A stretch of 64,000 bases of DNA from positions 41,316,197-41,380,196 of the forward strand of contig QVOM02000116.1 in the NCBI GenBank assembly GCA_003586115.2, written 5' to 3'. A model generated the notes under the pieces. It saw only the letters and a list, made by a program, of their open reading frames with translations, was not told where the DNA came from and made no database searches. The position numbers and the translations under genes are program-made. Numbering within the stretch: position 1 is the first letter of the stretch; each line of letters begins with the position of its first letter. The stretch is from Salvator merianae. Lineage: Eukaryota; Chordata; Lepidosauria; Squamata; Teiidae. This document shows positions 25,180 to 36,870 of the stretch, in pieces.

Positions 25180-27142
25180 GTAGCCATGGTATATTGATTT
25201 TTACAATATATGCCTTGCAGACATGTATTACATGTTTTGTGTATTAGTGGCTTTGGTGAGGACCTTTAGAAAGTAATTAAAGACATATTTTATATAACAT
25301 TTAAAATTTTTAAATGAATTGATTAGTGAACTTCTTGGAGAAAAGGGGTATATAGACATAAGAAATATTTTTAATAGTTCAACCCCCCCCCCCCAATAAT
25401 TAAACAAAAGAAAGATCCCTGTCCATTTCTCTAAAATACTTCTTGCAATCCTGTTTGGATAGGATGCTGTCCCATGATATCTGTATTTTTTGTGGAGTTT
25501 GATTTTTATTAATTTTCTTAAAAAAAAAATTCTACATGCTTTATCATTAAATATAAGCAGACCAGAATATTAAGGTAAAATAACAAAAATGGCAGTGTGT
25601 AAATGGAGACATAAAATAGTAGCCCAAAACATAGCAAAATTCTAATATAAAATTGACACACATTATATGGGAGCCAAATCTGCCTCAGATATAATCATGC
25701 CTCATAACTCTGTAGTTTGATTCCTGCAAATTGTCGAGTAGTGCAGAACTGGGTTATGCAAATAATTGTTCTCTGTGGAAAACTGATGATAGGGGAGATG
25801 CAGGGAGAAAGTCCACCAATTTTAAGTATACCCATGTAACTGAGTGCCAACAAAAAGGCCAGATTGTTGCAAGATTCTGGGATCACAGTAAACAAGAGAA
25901 ATTGCATTTTACCAACCATGTAAAAACAAACCTGTGCTGTAGAAAACCATATTACCAACTATAAGAGCAAAACTGCTATTAAAAACACGTTATATAAGGC
26001 CTGACTGTATGTAAATATTTTCAGCCTTCCGCAGTTTCAGTAAACCAATAACTGTGCTTTTCATTGTGTGGCACAACATAATATAGGCAGCCCCCTCTGG
26101 CTCTGGGAAGGGCAGTGCAGGAATAAAGTAAGCATTCACTTGCTCCTAGCAAAACCTGCCTCCCATATTTCCCCCAACAGTATATTTCTGATATTTGGTG
26201 GTGCTTGGTGTGCATTTTTATCATATAAGTTGACAACTTGTGTTTCTCAAAGTAAGAAAACAATAGCTATCTTAGCCATTATTTTTATTATGAACAGACT
26301 GGGTTAAGAGCATTTTAAAATGTCATCTCACTGTACTTTGTTTCTGTAATTTTTGTTGTATGCCTATGGGCCGTAATAAAGATTTTGTTCAAACTTGCAT
26401 TTCTCAGTTAGATTTTTAACAGATTCTCATGAGTTTGGCTGTCAGTGTTCCCACTGAAATTTGTTTACAATCAAAGCTTTATGTTAAATTCTGGCATAAC
26501 AATTTAAAGTGCAGCAATACTATGTTATAATAATAAATAATAGGCCAGAAGCACGCATCTCTCAGCACGCTGTTGGATTACAGTTCCCTTTTGACTGTAT
26601 TGATTGTTCCTCATGGGACTGAGAGTCTAACACTATCATAAAGGGATATAGGCGTATCATTTTTGCAATAGGAAATAATCCATCCTTCCAGTATCTTGGG
26701 TACCTTTACAGCCTCATCAACTTTTTAAAAGTATTTTTTAAAGTTAGTTTGTTGGGAATTTAGAAGCTAGAACCCATCAGTTTTTTTTCAAATTTCAGAC
26801 ATAGTAGATAGTACCTCACAACTAAGCAAGCAAAAATAGTTTAATGAATGAAAAAAGAACTAATCCTAAGGAAAATATCTGTTCTTGAGGGTAGAATCCT
26901 ACAATTAGAACTCCACTCCTGGAATCATCTTGTTCTGAATGCTAGAAGATATTTTCTTCTTAACATGACACCTCCAGAAAAAGTGGCATTACCTTCTCTT
27001 ACAGCTAATGAGTGCTTTGGGACTCTGAATCTACAAGATTGCTGCTTTAGATCATAAATTCTTAGTGCAAAAGTAAAAATAGACAGCAATAGTTTTGGAT
27101 CCTTTGTGTGCTATCTATGCACATTTCTTTCTTTGTAGACAA

Positions 27143-27262
27143 ATGACCATGGAAACAGGTGAATCGCAGCAAGATGGCAATGCAGCAGATTCTGTTGCAG
27201 AAAGTGATTCTGCTAATATACAATCTCCAGCTGGCCAAAACCAGATCTCCACTATAGCTCAG
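27143..27262 (+). CDS. CREM: CREM common start exon
   Basis: Follows acceptor tttctttctttgtag (exon from 27139). ATG ACC ATG GAA begins MTMETGESQQDGNAADSVAE, 40 codons ending ...QNQISTIAQ at donor CTCAG^GTAACC, phase 0. MTMET.ESQ is diagnostic of CREM/CREB proteins, and the rest fits CREM better than CREB1. The four bases before the ATG supply the end of the upstream alternative exon's reading frame. CREM proteins are nuclear and bind cAMP-response elements as dimers. Confidence 0.97.
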
Positions 27263-27344
27263 GTAACCTGAAATACAATTCTTATTTTGAAAGAACGTCT
27301 GGGTGCTGTGAGAGAAATGCATACTCTGCCTGCAGGTTTAAGTG

Positions 27345-27490
27345 CATGAACCAGTGCGCTTGTTTAGTGAACAAGGTGTGAATTTCAGTTCAAATGCCCA
27401 CCTAGCTGTGAAGTTGGCTGGAAGATCTCAAGCGATCCTTGTTGCTTAGCCAAACCTATTTCACAGGGGTGCTGGGAGGCAAAATTGGCA
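27345..27490 (+). repeat. tRNA-derived CORE-SINE
   Basis: 'atttcagttcaaatgcccac', then 'tgaagttggctggaagatct' and 'aacctatttcacaggggtgc', reproduce the order of amniote SINEs ('...caaatccccactcagccatg...acctacctcacagggttg'). Moderately diverged. Confidence 0.6.
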
Positions 27491-28328
27491 TATTTTATGT
27501 GTGTATCCATGAACTTCTTGTGAAGACAATGGAATACAGATGTAAGAAAGAGATCATTAGGATTTTTTTTTTCATTTTCTTAGTTTCTATATTGGTTGTA
27601 GCCTGCTCTGTGCTAACATACCCATAAGATAAAAATTAATTTTTAAATATACCATTGTCTTCCTTTAAAACTTTGTGGTCCCATCTTTGTATCATCCCCC
27701 ACTCTTGAAGGGGTTCCATAGGAGCAGGATCTGATCTAGCTGTAAATGGGTATGTTGTGCATAAAATTAACTGCAGAATCAAGCCTACAATTCTGAGCCT
27801 CTAGAGCTAAAGCTTCAGAGTATTTGTTCACGTGCAAAAGTGTTTCCCTCATTTTGTATGTCTTACTCTTTTCTGGCATCCTTTTGTACAGGGCTTAAAA
27901 CTATGCTTCCTAGTTTGTCAAACTGTTCCCCAGATGGTTTGCTTCCAGTAACATGGAGTCTGTGTGTGCCTTTAAATGCCAGTGCTGTAGATGGGTTCCC
28001 TCCTTGTTGACATCAGCATTGTCAGAAGTGTTGAAGCCTGTCTCTATAAGTAATCAAGCAAGCAGTGCATTTAAAACTAGAGAAATAATGTGAATCCAAT
28101 TTCTGTAACTGACTGTAGATGACCAGACCAGCCAACGTGAATCATAAAAGTAAGGGAAAATGTGATTGGAAGAAAGCAAAATCTCCTGAAAACCAATTTC
28201 TATGTAGAATGCAATCTAGGGAATTTACTTTGTTAAGTGGCCTCACTAGCTTTCAGTACACATTCAGATTTCAAGAAAAGGCCCTTGTATCCATTCCCTT
28301 CAGTGTTTGGTGTTACCCTTAACAGCCA

Positions 28329-28444
28329 AAGTCTGCCTAATAAGGAACTATGGCAAAGGCAGTGACTATATTTCAATGAAAATTTTCTAATTTTCATTGA
28401 GATGTAGTCACTGTCTTTGCCACAGTTTCTTATTATGCAGACTT
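28329..28444. mobile_element. 116-bp foldback MITE
   Basis: Two arms of about 58 nt (AAGTCTGCCTAATAAGGAAC... and its reverse complement ending TTATTATGCAGACTT) pair almost end to end with few mismatches and no real loop. This is a full palindromic transposon relic in a CREM intron. Transcripts through it would form a long hairpin. Confidence 0.85.
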
Positions 28445-29168
28445 AGTATAATTAGGGGTTTTTTTTTTGAAGGAGAACCACTTGGATGATAGTTTCTTGT
28501 ATTTCAGTGTATGGAATATTGGACTTGATATGGGAGATTTCAAGTTGAATAGGCTGCCCCCAGCCAATTATTAGGCTTTTGTTCTTAAAAACTTCATTGA
28601 GGTGTTTTAACATTCAAGTGATGAAATGAGGGAAGATGTTTCTTTTGGTGGTTTGCTCAATTTTAAGCTTACCTATTGCTTTAAAAACTACTACATTTCT
28701 TCAATTCCCACCCAGTGCTGGATGTTGTATAGTATATGCATTTTCATTTGCCTGTCCCCTAAAAGCTTTTTCAGTTTTCGTTGAAGTGAAATCTGTGTGT
28801 CAATAATGAATAGGGAAATAGAGATGTATAGATTCTTCATTGAGCATCTTAATGGTCATTGTGAGCGGAGATTTTGCTGTGATAGAAAATAACACATCTT
28901 AGCAGAAAACCTTTCTGTCAACTAAGGTAGTCCTTTTATTATAGTTCAGATGCTTGCATCAGTGACATCTTTATTTTTTTAAAAAAATAAATATCTGATG
29001 TTTGCATCAAATAATATATACAACGATAACGTGTAGTTCAGAATTACAGACCTTACTTTCTTTTGTCATGCATTTTTAAGTAGTGCAGTATATTTATTTT
29101 CCATTAAAATACTACATCTTTAGTCTCCGTTAACTACATTTTCCTAATATTCCCCCCTTAACTAATAG

Positions 29169-29315
29169 GTTTCCGTAGCAGGATCAACAACTGGAAGAGG
29201 ATCTCCCTCTGTAACTGTAGTGCAATTGCCTTCTGGTCAAACTGTCCACGTACAGGGAGTAATTCAAGCCACCCAGCCTTCAGTTATTCAGTCACCACAA
29301 TTGCAATCAGTTCAG
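29169..29315 (+). CDS. CREM: CREM first glutamine-rich activation-domain exon
   Basis: 147 nt, phase 0-0, between acceptor ttaactaatag and donor TTCAG^GTTAGT. Reads VSVAGSTTGRGSPSVTVVQL then PSGQTVHVQGVIQATQPSVI. This is the Q1 region of CREB/CREM, which contacts the basal transcription machinery. The exon can be skipped without shifting the frame, as in the mammalian repressor forms. The acceptor pyrimidine tract is weak, consistent with optional use. Confidence 0.97.
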
Positions 29316-29464
29316 GTTAGTTACTTACTCCTTCTTTTGTTTCAGGGTTGGCTTCAGCTTCACTTGACAACTTTTAAGCCATTTTGATACTTGGGAGTGT
29401 GCAGTGTCTGCAAAATTTAATCCTCCTCCTCTGTATCTTGGACACCTTACTTTAATCCCAGTAG

Positions 29465-30250
29465 AACTAGGAATGTGCCAAACTGGTTTGGGGTTCAGTC
29501 CAAAAGCAAACCAAATTAGGGGAAATACAATGAAGTGTTCATTGATTTGATTTTCCCTACATCTTGCTGCTGTCTCTCCCCCTTCTCAATCATACCTGCT
29601 ACCTCCCCATATTAAGCCCTGCCCCTGCCAGCCCACTTCTTACATCATATGGCCCACCATACTCGTACTGTGCACCACCATCCCCCCATCATGTCTGGTG
29701 GCTCCTACCTGCCCTCTGTGAGCCTGTACCTCTCTGTGGTAGCTGGCTGCCCAGACTTGGAAAGACCGTGTCTGGCATGCTGACTTCTGGGCTTACTAGT
29801 AGACCTTCTGGAATGGAGGACTACATGTAGATGTGTATGCATGGATTAGCTTGTGGATGTGAGGCCTTTGATGCATGCACAGCCAAGATCACACAGTGAA
29901 CAACAGTGGAGTGGGCCTGAGGGAAGCAGGTGGGAGCCCATGGATGCTGTGAGGGGGTGGTGGGTTGCATGACAGGAGAAGGTGACTTGGCAGGGTGTAC
30001 TCTGTGGGATATGAAATATGTCACAGGAGAAGGGGGGATGGCAGGACATGTGATGAGAGAAGGGATGTCAGGGTACGATCTGTGAGGGCATCGGGTCTGT
30101 TGTGAAAAGCAGGGGTGACTGAGACGTAAACATGAACTGTTTGTTGAACTGCTAGCCTGATTTGTAGAACTAGCCCAGTGGTTTTTGATGGTGAACTGTT
30201 CCTCTGGCTTGTGGTTCAAGTTTGTTATGATGTTCATGCACATAGCAAGT
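29465..30250. repeat. Long copy of the interspersed family (see 18.2, 60.3, 63.5 kb)
   Basis: It starts near 'gtttggggttcagtccaaaa' and ends near 'tggttcaagtttgttatgat'. The middle has 'gcttactagtagaccttctggaatggagg', as at 63,530. The pyrimidine-rich/purine-rich halves produce long open frames on both strands that are not genes. Confidence 0.4.
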
Positions 30251-30359
30251 AAGAACTTCCTTGAGCTTAATGTAACAAGATGACTGCTTTCTGATCACTA
30301 CTTTGTTGATGACAATTAGTACATTATTTTTCTGCCAACTTTTTAGAAGATTACTTCAT

Positions 30360-30480
30360 ATGTTGTTGTTGGGTGCCTCTGAGTGGAGTTCCACTCCTAG
30401 TTGACTGCATGGATGCTTCCATGGGTCCCTCTAAGCAGTTTTTTTGGCAGAGGTACAGAAGTGGTTTGCCATTAATTACC
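30360..30480 (+). repeat. SINE copy
   Basis: 'tgttgttgggtgcctctgag', then 'ccactcctagttgactgcatgg' and 'ggcagaggtacagaagtggt', match the copy at 36,700-36,870 ('ttaggtgccatcaagctgag ... ggcagatacagaagtggttt'). Confidence 0.55.
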
Positions 30481-31359
30481 AAAATATTACATATATGCTA
30501 CACTGGTAGGCATGAACTCTGAATCATGCCAACACGTGCTATGAAAATTTAAAGTGAAGTACAGGTGTGTAGATGAGATTCTCAGAATCCTACGTATATC
30601 TTTTTTTCATTCAAAAAGTATGTTCTGATTTTATTTTTTCTTTCATAAAGGGTGTTTCTAGATTTTATGGTTAGTGAAAAAAAGGATCACAGGGCAGGGT
30701 GGGAAAATTTTCAGTGCAATGCTGAATACATGGATGCAAAAAAGGGAGGGGCTAAGACAATGATTTTAGTTAACATTATCTTGTCTTCCCACTTACTTAT
30801 CTCCCTATTGATCTTTTTGTTTCTCCCCATGCTTCAAAGGTTTTTGTGTTGCTGAAATCAGATTTCCATAATTTGTTCTTTGTGGCCTGTTGAGTTGGCC
30901 ATATCTCATTTGGCCATCTGGGACTTTCTCTAGACAGCACAGGGAAATTCCAGTTTCTTAAAGAATGCGAGCATTTCCCTGAAATGAGGACTTCCAAAGT
31001 AGTGTGAGCTCCTTGGGTACAATGCCAGATTGAGCTTCCAGGAGCTTGCTCTGTCTGCCCTTTTTCTTTCATTTTCTTTCCTGAGCATGGCAGGCTTCCA
31101 GAAGTTCAATCAGGAGCTGTTCTGAAGGAGTCCTGCCAACTGCCTGATCATGTGGCTACATGCTGGCACATTAGAAATACTGCAGGAGATTCCCCCACAC
31201 TCTTTAGTTTGAATCTTGAGGGTAAAAGGCCAATAGCACCCCGGCATACCAGGGCTGTCTGATGGTCTTACTGTGATGCTGCCAGGTTGCCTGCACTTTC
31301 AACATGTTTGGAGACTATCTAAGAGTGTCTCTGTTACAAAATGATCTTCGTTTGCTTTA

Positions 31360-31475
31360 CTTCAGTATCTATATCCCACCCTTCACCTGAAGGTTCCAGG
31401 GCAGGTCACAACTTTAACTAAACAATAAAACCAATACACTAAAAATATAATTAAAGCATAACCTGCCCACCCTGG
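31360..31475 (+). repeat. Retroposon fragment (family of 61.3 kb)
   Basis: 'atatcccacccttcacctga', then 'aggttccagggcaggtcaca', is the same segment found at 22,090 and 61,330. Confidence 0.55.
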
Positions 31476-31489
31476 CAAGGCAACATTCA

Positions 31490-31894
31490 GGCTGTATCCA
31501 GGTAGTGTATAAAACCTGGAATTATCCTGGCACTATATTGGAATTGCCATACTTATCCGAGGCATTCCCAACATAGTCCCGGGATATAGGGTGAAAGCCC
31601 GGAAAGAACTCCCAACCAAAATAACGATATTGTTTACATTGCCTGTTGTTTACATCCAGGATTTTCTTTGAGGAAAATGCCCACCATGCAAACACGGGGA
31701 AACCCAGACCAAAAATACTCACTGCATAGGGGTGGGTGCTTTTGTATTTCTGGGTATTTTTGTTGTCAGGAGCAAGCATCAGACAAGTTCCGAGGGCCCT
31801 GTGATTTCGCCCTGCCATCTGGCCTGGGCAGCAAGAGGCATCTGTGGTTTCTAAACGAGACCCCTCATTTTCCTCTCGCTGTCCAGAGACAGCC
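31490..31894. mobile_element. Possible MITE with GGCTGT...ACAGCC ends
   Basis: Begins GGCTGTATCCAGG and ends CTGTCCAGAGACAGCC, resembling the termini at 5,024 and 46,653. Internal sequence is not clearly shared, so the boundary call is tentative. Confidence 0.35.
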
Positions 31895-32439
31895 TCAAGA
31901 GGGAGCTAAATTACTTTGCTTCTTTCGGAGCTTATGTACTAACTGTTTCACTTCAGGTTCCGTTATTTACCTCTCAAGCTATCTGCCTTCATGCTTCTTG
32001 TTTCCTCCTCTTCCTTGTGCAAAGTCATGCATATAGGATATCCTCTTCTGTTCTACTCTTCAGATATAGATTCCTTATGTTTTTGCGGCTTACTGCAAAA
32101 AGCCACTGTTTTTTTCATTTCCTTTACCAATCAAAATCCTGCATGATCAGAATTCTCCATTAGCTTTCAAATACAATGGATCATTTACAAAAAACTATTA
32201 AATATGCAAAACACCTCTTTGATACTTCTTTGAGGTAAAGTACTACAGTTAAGATTCTCCTCCAAGACACTCCCCTCTTCCATGGTGTAACTGCAATTGC
32301 AGCTGTGCTGCATTCTAAACAAAAATATGATAATAAGAGGAGGACTCTCTACGTGAAAGATTATTGAATATGAAAAGGCCACAAATTATCTCTTAAATCA
32401 ACTGAAAGAGACTCAATTTCAGAAGTGTTAATATTTTAG

Positions 32440-32537
32440 GTCGCATCAGCTACAAATACAGATGAATCTACAGAATCCGAAGTTGCGATCGATTCCCAGA
32501 AACGAAGGGAGATATTATCAAGGCGGCCTTCATATCG
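32440..32537 (+). CDS. CREM: CREM kinase-inducible domain, exon with the PKA site
   Basis: Reads VASATNTDESTESEVAIDSQ then KRREILSRRPSYR. RRPSY is the phospho-acceptor box: PKA phosphorylation of this Ser recruits the KIX domain of CBP/p300. The acidic TDESTESE stretch before it holds potential casein-kinase sites. The acceptor is taatattttag and the donor ATATCG^GTGAGT, phase 2. It is followed after only 108 nt by the second half of the domain. Fully conserved key residues argue for a working activator. Confidence 0.98.
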
Positions 32538-32645
32538 GTGAGTTACATAATGGTGTCACATTTATTGTTGCTTTTTAATTAGAACCAGTCCCTGGTTTCC
32601 TTGGATAAGTCTTTCAAAACATGTTTATATGTTTATTTATATCAG

Positions 32646-32788
32646 CAAAATTCTGAATGAACTTTCTTCTGATGCACCTGGTGTCACTAAGATTGAAGAA
32701 GGAAAGCCAGAGGAAGAAGGAGCCCCCTCTGGCATCCCAGCCATGGCAGTGCCAACCAGCCTTTATCAGACTAGCACCGGGCAGTACA
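32646..32788 (+). CDS. CREM: CREM kinase-inducible domain, second exon
   Basis: Completes the split Arg and continues KILNELSSDAPGVTKIEEGK, then PEEEGAPSGIPAMAVPTSLY and QTSTGQY. ILNELSSD is the helix that docks on KIX. The acceptor is tttatatcag and the donor GTACA^GTATGT, phase 1. The exon carries internal methionines (PAMAV) matching the alternative start used by the mammalian S-CREM repressor; whether that start is used here is inference. Confidence 0.98.
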
Positions 32789-33850
32789 GTATGTATTTCA
32801 AAATACTAAGCAGAGTTACTTAAGAGTTTAATGAAAACTGTAAACGTGAGAAAATAAAGCTATTAGAGAGAAGGAAAGAACAGTTGTGGTCAGCGGTGGA
32901 GGGTGGGATCTCAGGTGAAGGCACCTTCCTTATGCCACACTGGTTTGCAGGCTTACAAAAAACCCAAAACTCCTATTTGGCAACAAATTAGCTGTATTTT
33001 GAAGTTCCTACAGCCACATGGAAACTTCGGAATGAGTCCTGTTTGCGGCCATGTAGAAGTTTCCCATGGGCCAGTGTGTCATGAGTGAATGGCTTCTGCC
33101 TGCAACCCCCTTGTGGCCATTGCTGGGCAGGGATATGACCATGGAAAATTCTCGATTAAAGCTAAGCAAAATGTGTATTTTGATAGCGCTAATATATATC
33201 TTATTCATACAGAGCTGCAAAACAAAAATGACATCTTATTTGACTTCCTTCTATTTTTTCAGTTCTTACTGGTTTAACACAATATATCTGGGCTGAGGAC
33301 ACATTACTTATTTGGAGAATAAGAGATCCAACGATATTTCCAAAATTGTTGACCGTAAATGTAATTTGCTGGTATAAACTGGATGGGTTTAACGCTTAGA
33401 TGTTGAAAGATGGAGAAAATTTTAGGGATAGATGGAAGAGCTTAATTTACCTCCATTTATGTTTTTGTTGTCCCTAATTGCTGGATATCTTTTTTGCACT
33501 TATTTTGCACTGTTTCGTTAAAAAAGAAACGTGCATTTCATCTTATTCATAGTGCCCAGATAACAAGTGTTGTGTATCTTTAAGTATGTGTTTTGCAGGG
33601 GAAAAAGGTATTTTACCTAACAAAATCTGTATTGTATAGAATGCCACCACCGTTCTGTACATGTACTTTTGCAGAGGAAGAGGAATTTGTAGAAAGAGTT
33701 TATGTGTTTATTATTAGTTCTGTGCATGGAATGAAAAAAAAAAAGCTTTGGTGGTTCTCTGTTCATGGTATGCCCCCTGGTGGAAGGAAGAAAGACAGTT
33801 TTAAAGTCTTCTGTAAAGCCGTCAGCCGGTAGAAAAACAAGTCTGGATCT

Positions 33851-34342
33851 AAGAATATGTGGTCTGTTCGCACTTGAAGCTATTGAGCTTCAAGTGTGAA
33901 CAGACCACAGATTCTTAGAGCATTAGGGATGCTCACTAGTCAAGTGCCTCCACAGTTTGCAGAGGCCCTCACGATCGGGAGCAGACTACAGCTGCTCCTG
34001 ATCACTACTAGCTATGGAGCACAAAATCATGCTCCACAGTTGTACCAGGAGCACCCGGGTGCGAACACACAGCAGTGCGGCTGCAACTGTACAATCATGC
34101 AGTGTGACTGTGCCTATGTGGTCTACGGTGTTACTGGTCACTATGGAGTGGCCAGAAGCTTCCCAACCGTTGTCATGGCGTGGAACACAAGCAGGATGCC
34201 AGCATTTGCACTGCAAATGCTGGTATCCTGTTGATGTTCTGTTCTAAGTCCTTGCAGTGTGGATGTTGTCCATGCTGCAGGGTCTATTCCACCGTGGAAT
34301 ATTCGCTGACGAACATTTCATGGTGGAAAGTGCGAAAAGGCC
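33851..34342. mobile_element. Non-autonomous DNA transposon with two internal hairpins
   Basis: Ends resemble each other inverted (GGTCTGTTCGCAC near 33,861; GTGCGAAAAGGCC at 34,330). The left end is a near-perfect 66-bp palindrome, 33,851-33,916 (AAGAATATGTGGTCTGTTCG ... CGAACAGACC-type return). A second hairpin lies at 34,193-34,229 (AGGATGCCAGCATTTGCA against TGCAAATGCTGGTATCCT). No coding sequence is supported. Confidence 0.6.
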
Positions 34343-35393
34343 GTGTGTCCCGTTTCATAATTTCTAGTAAAATTTTTGAATAATTTCATTGACTTTTATT
34401 TTTTTAATTATGAGATATTTAATGTGGGTTTTAAATTAGATTAGTTAGGACATTCCATTAACAATTGGAATCTGTTTATTAATACCTAGTTTCTATCAAG
34501 GATTACTGACTACAACTCCCATTCTCCCCAGAATCATTCCTGAATACTTATCATACTGACTAGATGTTATGGAAATTGTAACAATATCTGGAAACACTGT
34601 CCCTAGATGTTGTGGAGAGCCATGCTTCAAAATGTTCCTCTGGAATCACTCATCAAAAATGTAACTTTTTCCTCTGTTAGGATTTGTGTAGGTTGATAGA
34701 GGCGTATATGCATTACCGCACTGCTTTTTATGTTGTCATGGTTACTATTAATTTAGTCTAATAGCATGTACCAAGATTTTTTTTCGTATTGCTGAATTGA
34801 GCTGGATTGTGTTTTAACTGCAAAAGTCATGGTATATCACCATGTTTGCGCAACCCCTGTCGTTCTGTTCCTTCTGAATTGGCACTGAAGGGCCCGTCTT
34901 TCTACCCAAATTATTGAGTAGAAGGCACCTCTCAGAGCTGCAAACTGTGGAGTGTTACTGCATCCGATGCAGCAGTCACTCACTTACTCCCCATAGAGAA
35001 CCTATGCACTAGGAATTACTTTTGAACTAATACTTGAAGGTCAGGGAAATGAGACAGAGCAGTTGCTAAAAGCCTCCCTTCCATCTTCTTATACCACCTT
35101 CTGATCCGTTACGTAGCAGAATGTGGTAGGTGTGTGTGAAATTGAGGTCTCCATTCACCTTCTTGCCCGCTATACCATATCCCTGAACCTTGGACCATCC
35201 CTGCTCTGCGCTGTTATTTGTATAAGCAGATTGAAAGGCAGTGGTTACAGATGCTCCCAAGAGGCTGTGGCATGCCACTTCTTTTTCTTAGCCCTCACTT
35301 TTGTGCTTTGTAATAGTTTGGGAGTAAATGAATTAGAGCAGTTTTCTAACCTTCTTGTTTCTCTTGTCTACCATATCTGTTGTTTCTGTTAAG

Positions 35394-35582
35394 TTGCTAT
35401 AGCCCAGGGTGGAGCAATCCAGATCTCTAACCCTGCATCTGATGGCATTCAGGGTTTGCAGACGTTAGCGATGACAAATTCGGGAGCTCCTCAGCCTGGT
35501 GCTACCATTGTACAATATGCAGCTCAAACACCTGACGGCACACAACAGTTCTTTGTACCTGGGAGTCAAGTTGTTGTCCAAG
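35394..35582 (+). CDS. CREM: CREM second glutamine-rich activation-domain exon
   Basis: 189 nt, phase 1-1, acceptor gtttctgttaag and donor GTCCAAG^GTATGC. Reads AIAQGGAIQISNPASDGIQG, then LQTLAMTNSGAPQPGATIVQ and ending FFVPGSQVVVQ. This is the Q2 domain, which binds TFIID components and is needed for activation; exons with matching phase-1 borders can skip it to give repressors. The next exon in the same frame is 16.7 kb away. Confidence 0.98.
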
Positions 35583-36699
35583 GTATGCTTACATTTTATG
35601 TTTCTCTTTTGACTGTGTTTGTTCCAAGACGTTCACATCCTATTTTTATATTTTAACGATACTGCAAGTGACATACAAGTGATCTAAAGAAAATAATAAT
35701 AAAAAGCTAATTAACAGACGGTCCAGATCTCTGATCTTCTGAGTTGTGTGTTTAAGTGGGTTCAGTTCCCTAATCTCTGGTTTACAGTGCTTTTCAGTGG
35801 CTGGATTTACATACTCTCTAAACTGAACCATCCACACACAAATGTATGCAGTGATGAGGTGGACAAATATGTGCAGTATACTGCCAGAGCAATCCTTAAA
35901 TGTTATCTTCCATGTATTATATATGCTTAGAAATAAGCCATAACTGCTTACCCAGGGAGACAGATAGCATCATGTGGAAAGTTAAAGATGACTAGAGTGG
36001 CAAGAGTGAATTTAGAAATTCTAGATAAGGTGGAACTGAGTGTTACGTAGTCTGCTGCAGCACTGAGTTACACAGTGGGGGAAGAAAAGTCGGTGTGTAT
36101 TATTTGCAGGAATTCATAAGAAGAAAAATGAGAAGGTTCTTCACTAACTCCACAGACATGTGCTTGCGCACACATATATGTGGAGGAGGAGAGAAAAAGT
36201 TCAGGTTACTGTTATACTGAGAAAAATACCATACAAAAAGAATTAATGAGGAAAGGTCAAAAAATGAAAACACAAACATTCTTAATGTTCAAAGCATACA
36301 AACACTGCAAAAGACTCAAAGACTCATTGTGTTTTGGTGAAGATAGGCCTTCTTCAGGAAGATATCTCTTCCTCAATAAACATTTTTGTATTGTGTTGCC
36401 CCTGCTGCATCCGTATCCTGAGTTTTTTCTTTAGTTTTTGGTGCAGTCATCACTTGGACAACTTTTCTTTTTATTGTTTAGATCATAGCTCTGGGATATC
36501 TAATGAAGGGCAACGTGCAAATGTTTAATGTAAGCAAATATAATTATTAAATGAAGGCTTTAAAAAGTTAGAACTCAGTAAAATAGTAGATGTTAAGTCA
36601 GGAGCAAAGCAGCTTTGCTAGTAAGTAGTGAACACTTTTCTGCCTCTGTCTGCACGTATTTTCTACAGTGTTTCAAATTGACCTTTTCACTAGATAGGT

Positions 36700-36870
36700 T
36701 TGTTAGGTGCCATCAAGCTGAGCCTAACTCCTGGTGACTGCAGGAACACATCCATGCCATTTTCTTGGCAGATACAGAAGTGGTTTGTTCATTCTTCTGG
36801 GGAGATACTGGGGCTTGAACTTGTGTCCATCTCCTCTCCAAACAGCTGACTCTGTTGAGTTATGGCCACT
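36700..36870 (+). repeat. SINE copy
   Basis: 'taggtgccatcaagctgagc', then 'tcctggtgactgcaggaaca', 'ggcagatacagaagtggttt' and 'gctgactctgttgagttatg'. Same family as 30,360, more complete at the 3' end. Confidence 0.6.

Noticed and set aside
25382..25395. Poly-C run
   Set aside because: Homopolymer, likely length-variable or a sequencing artefact.
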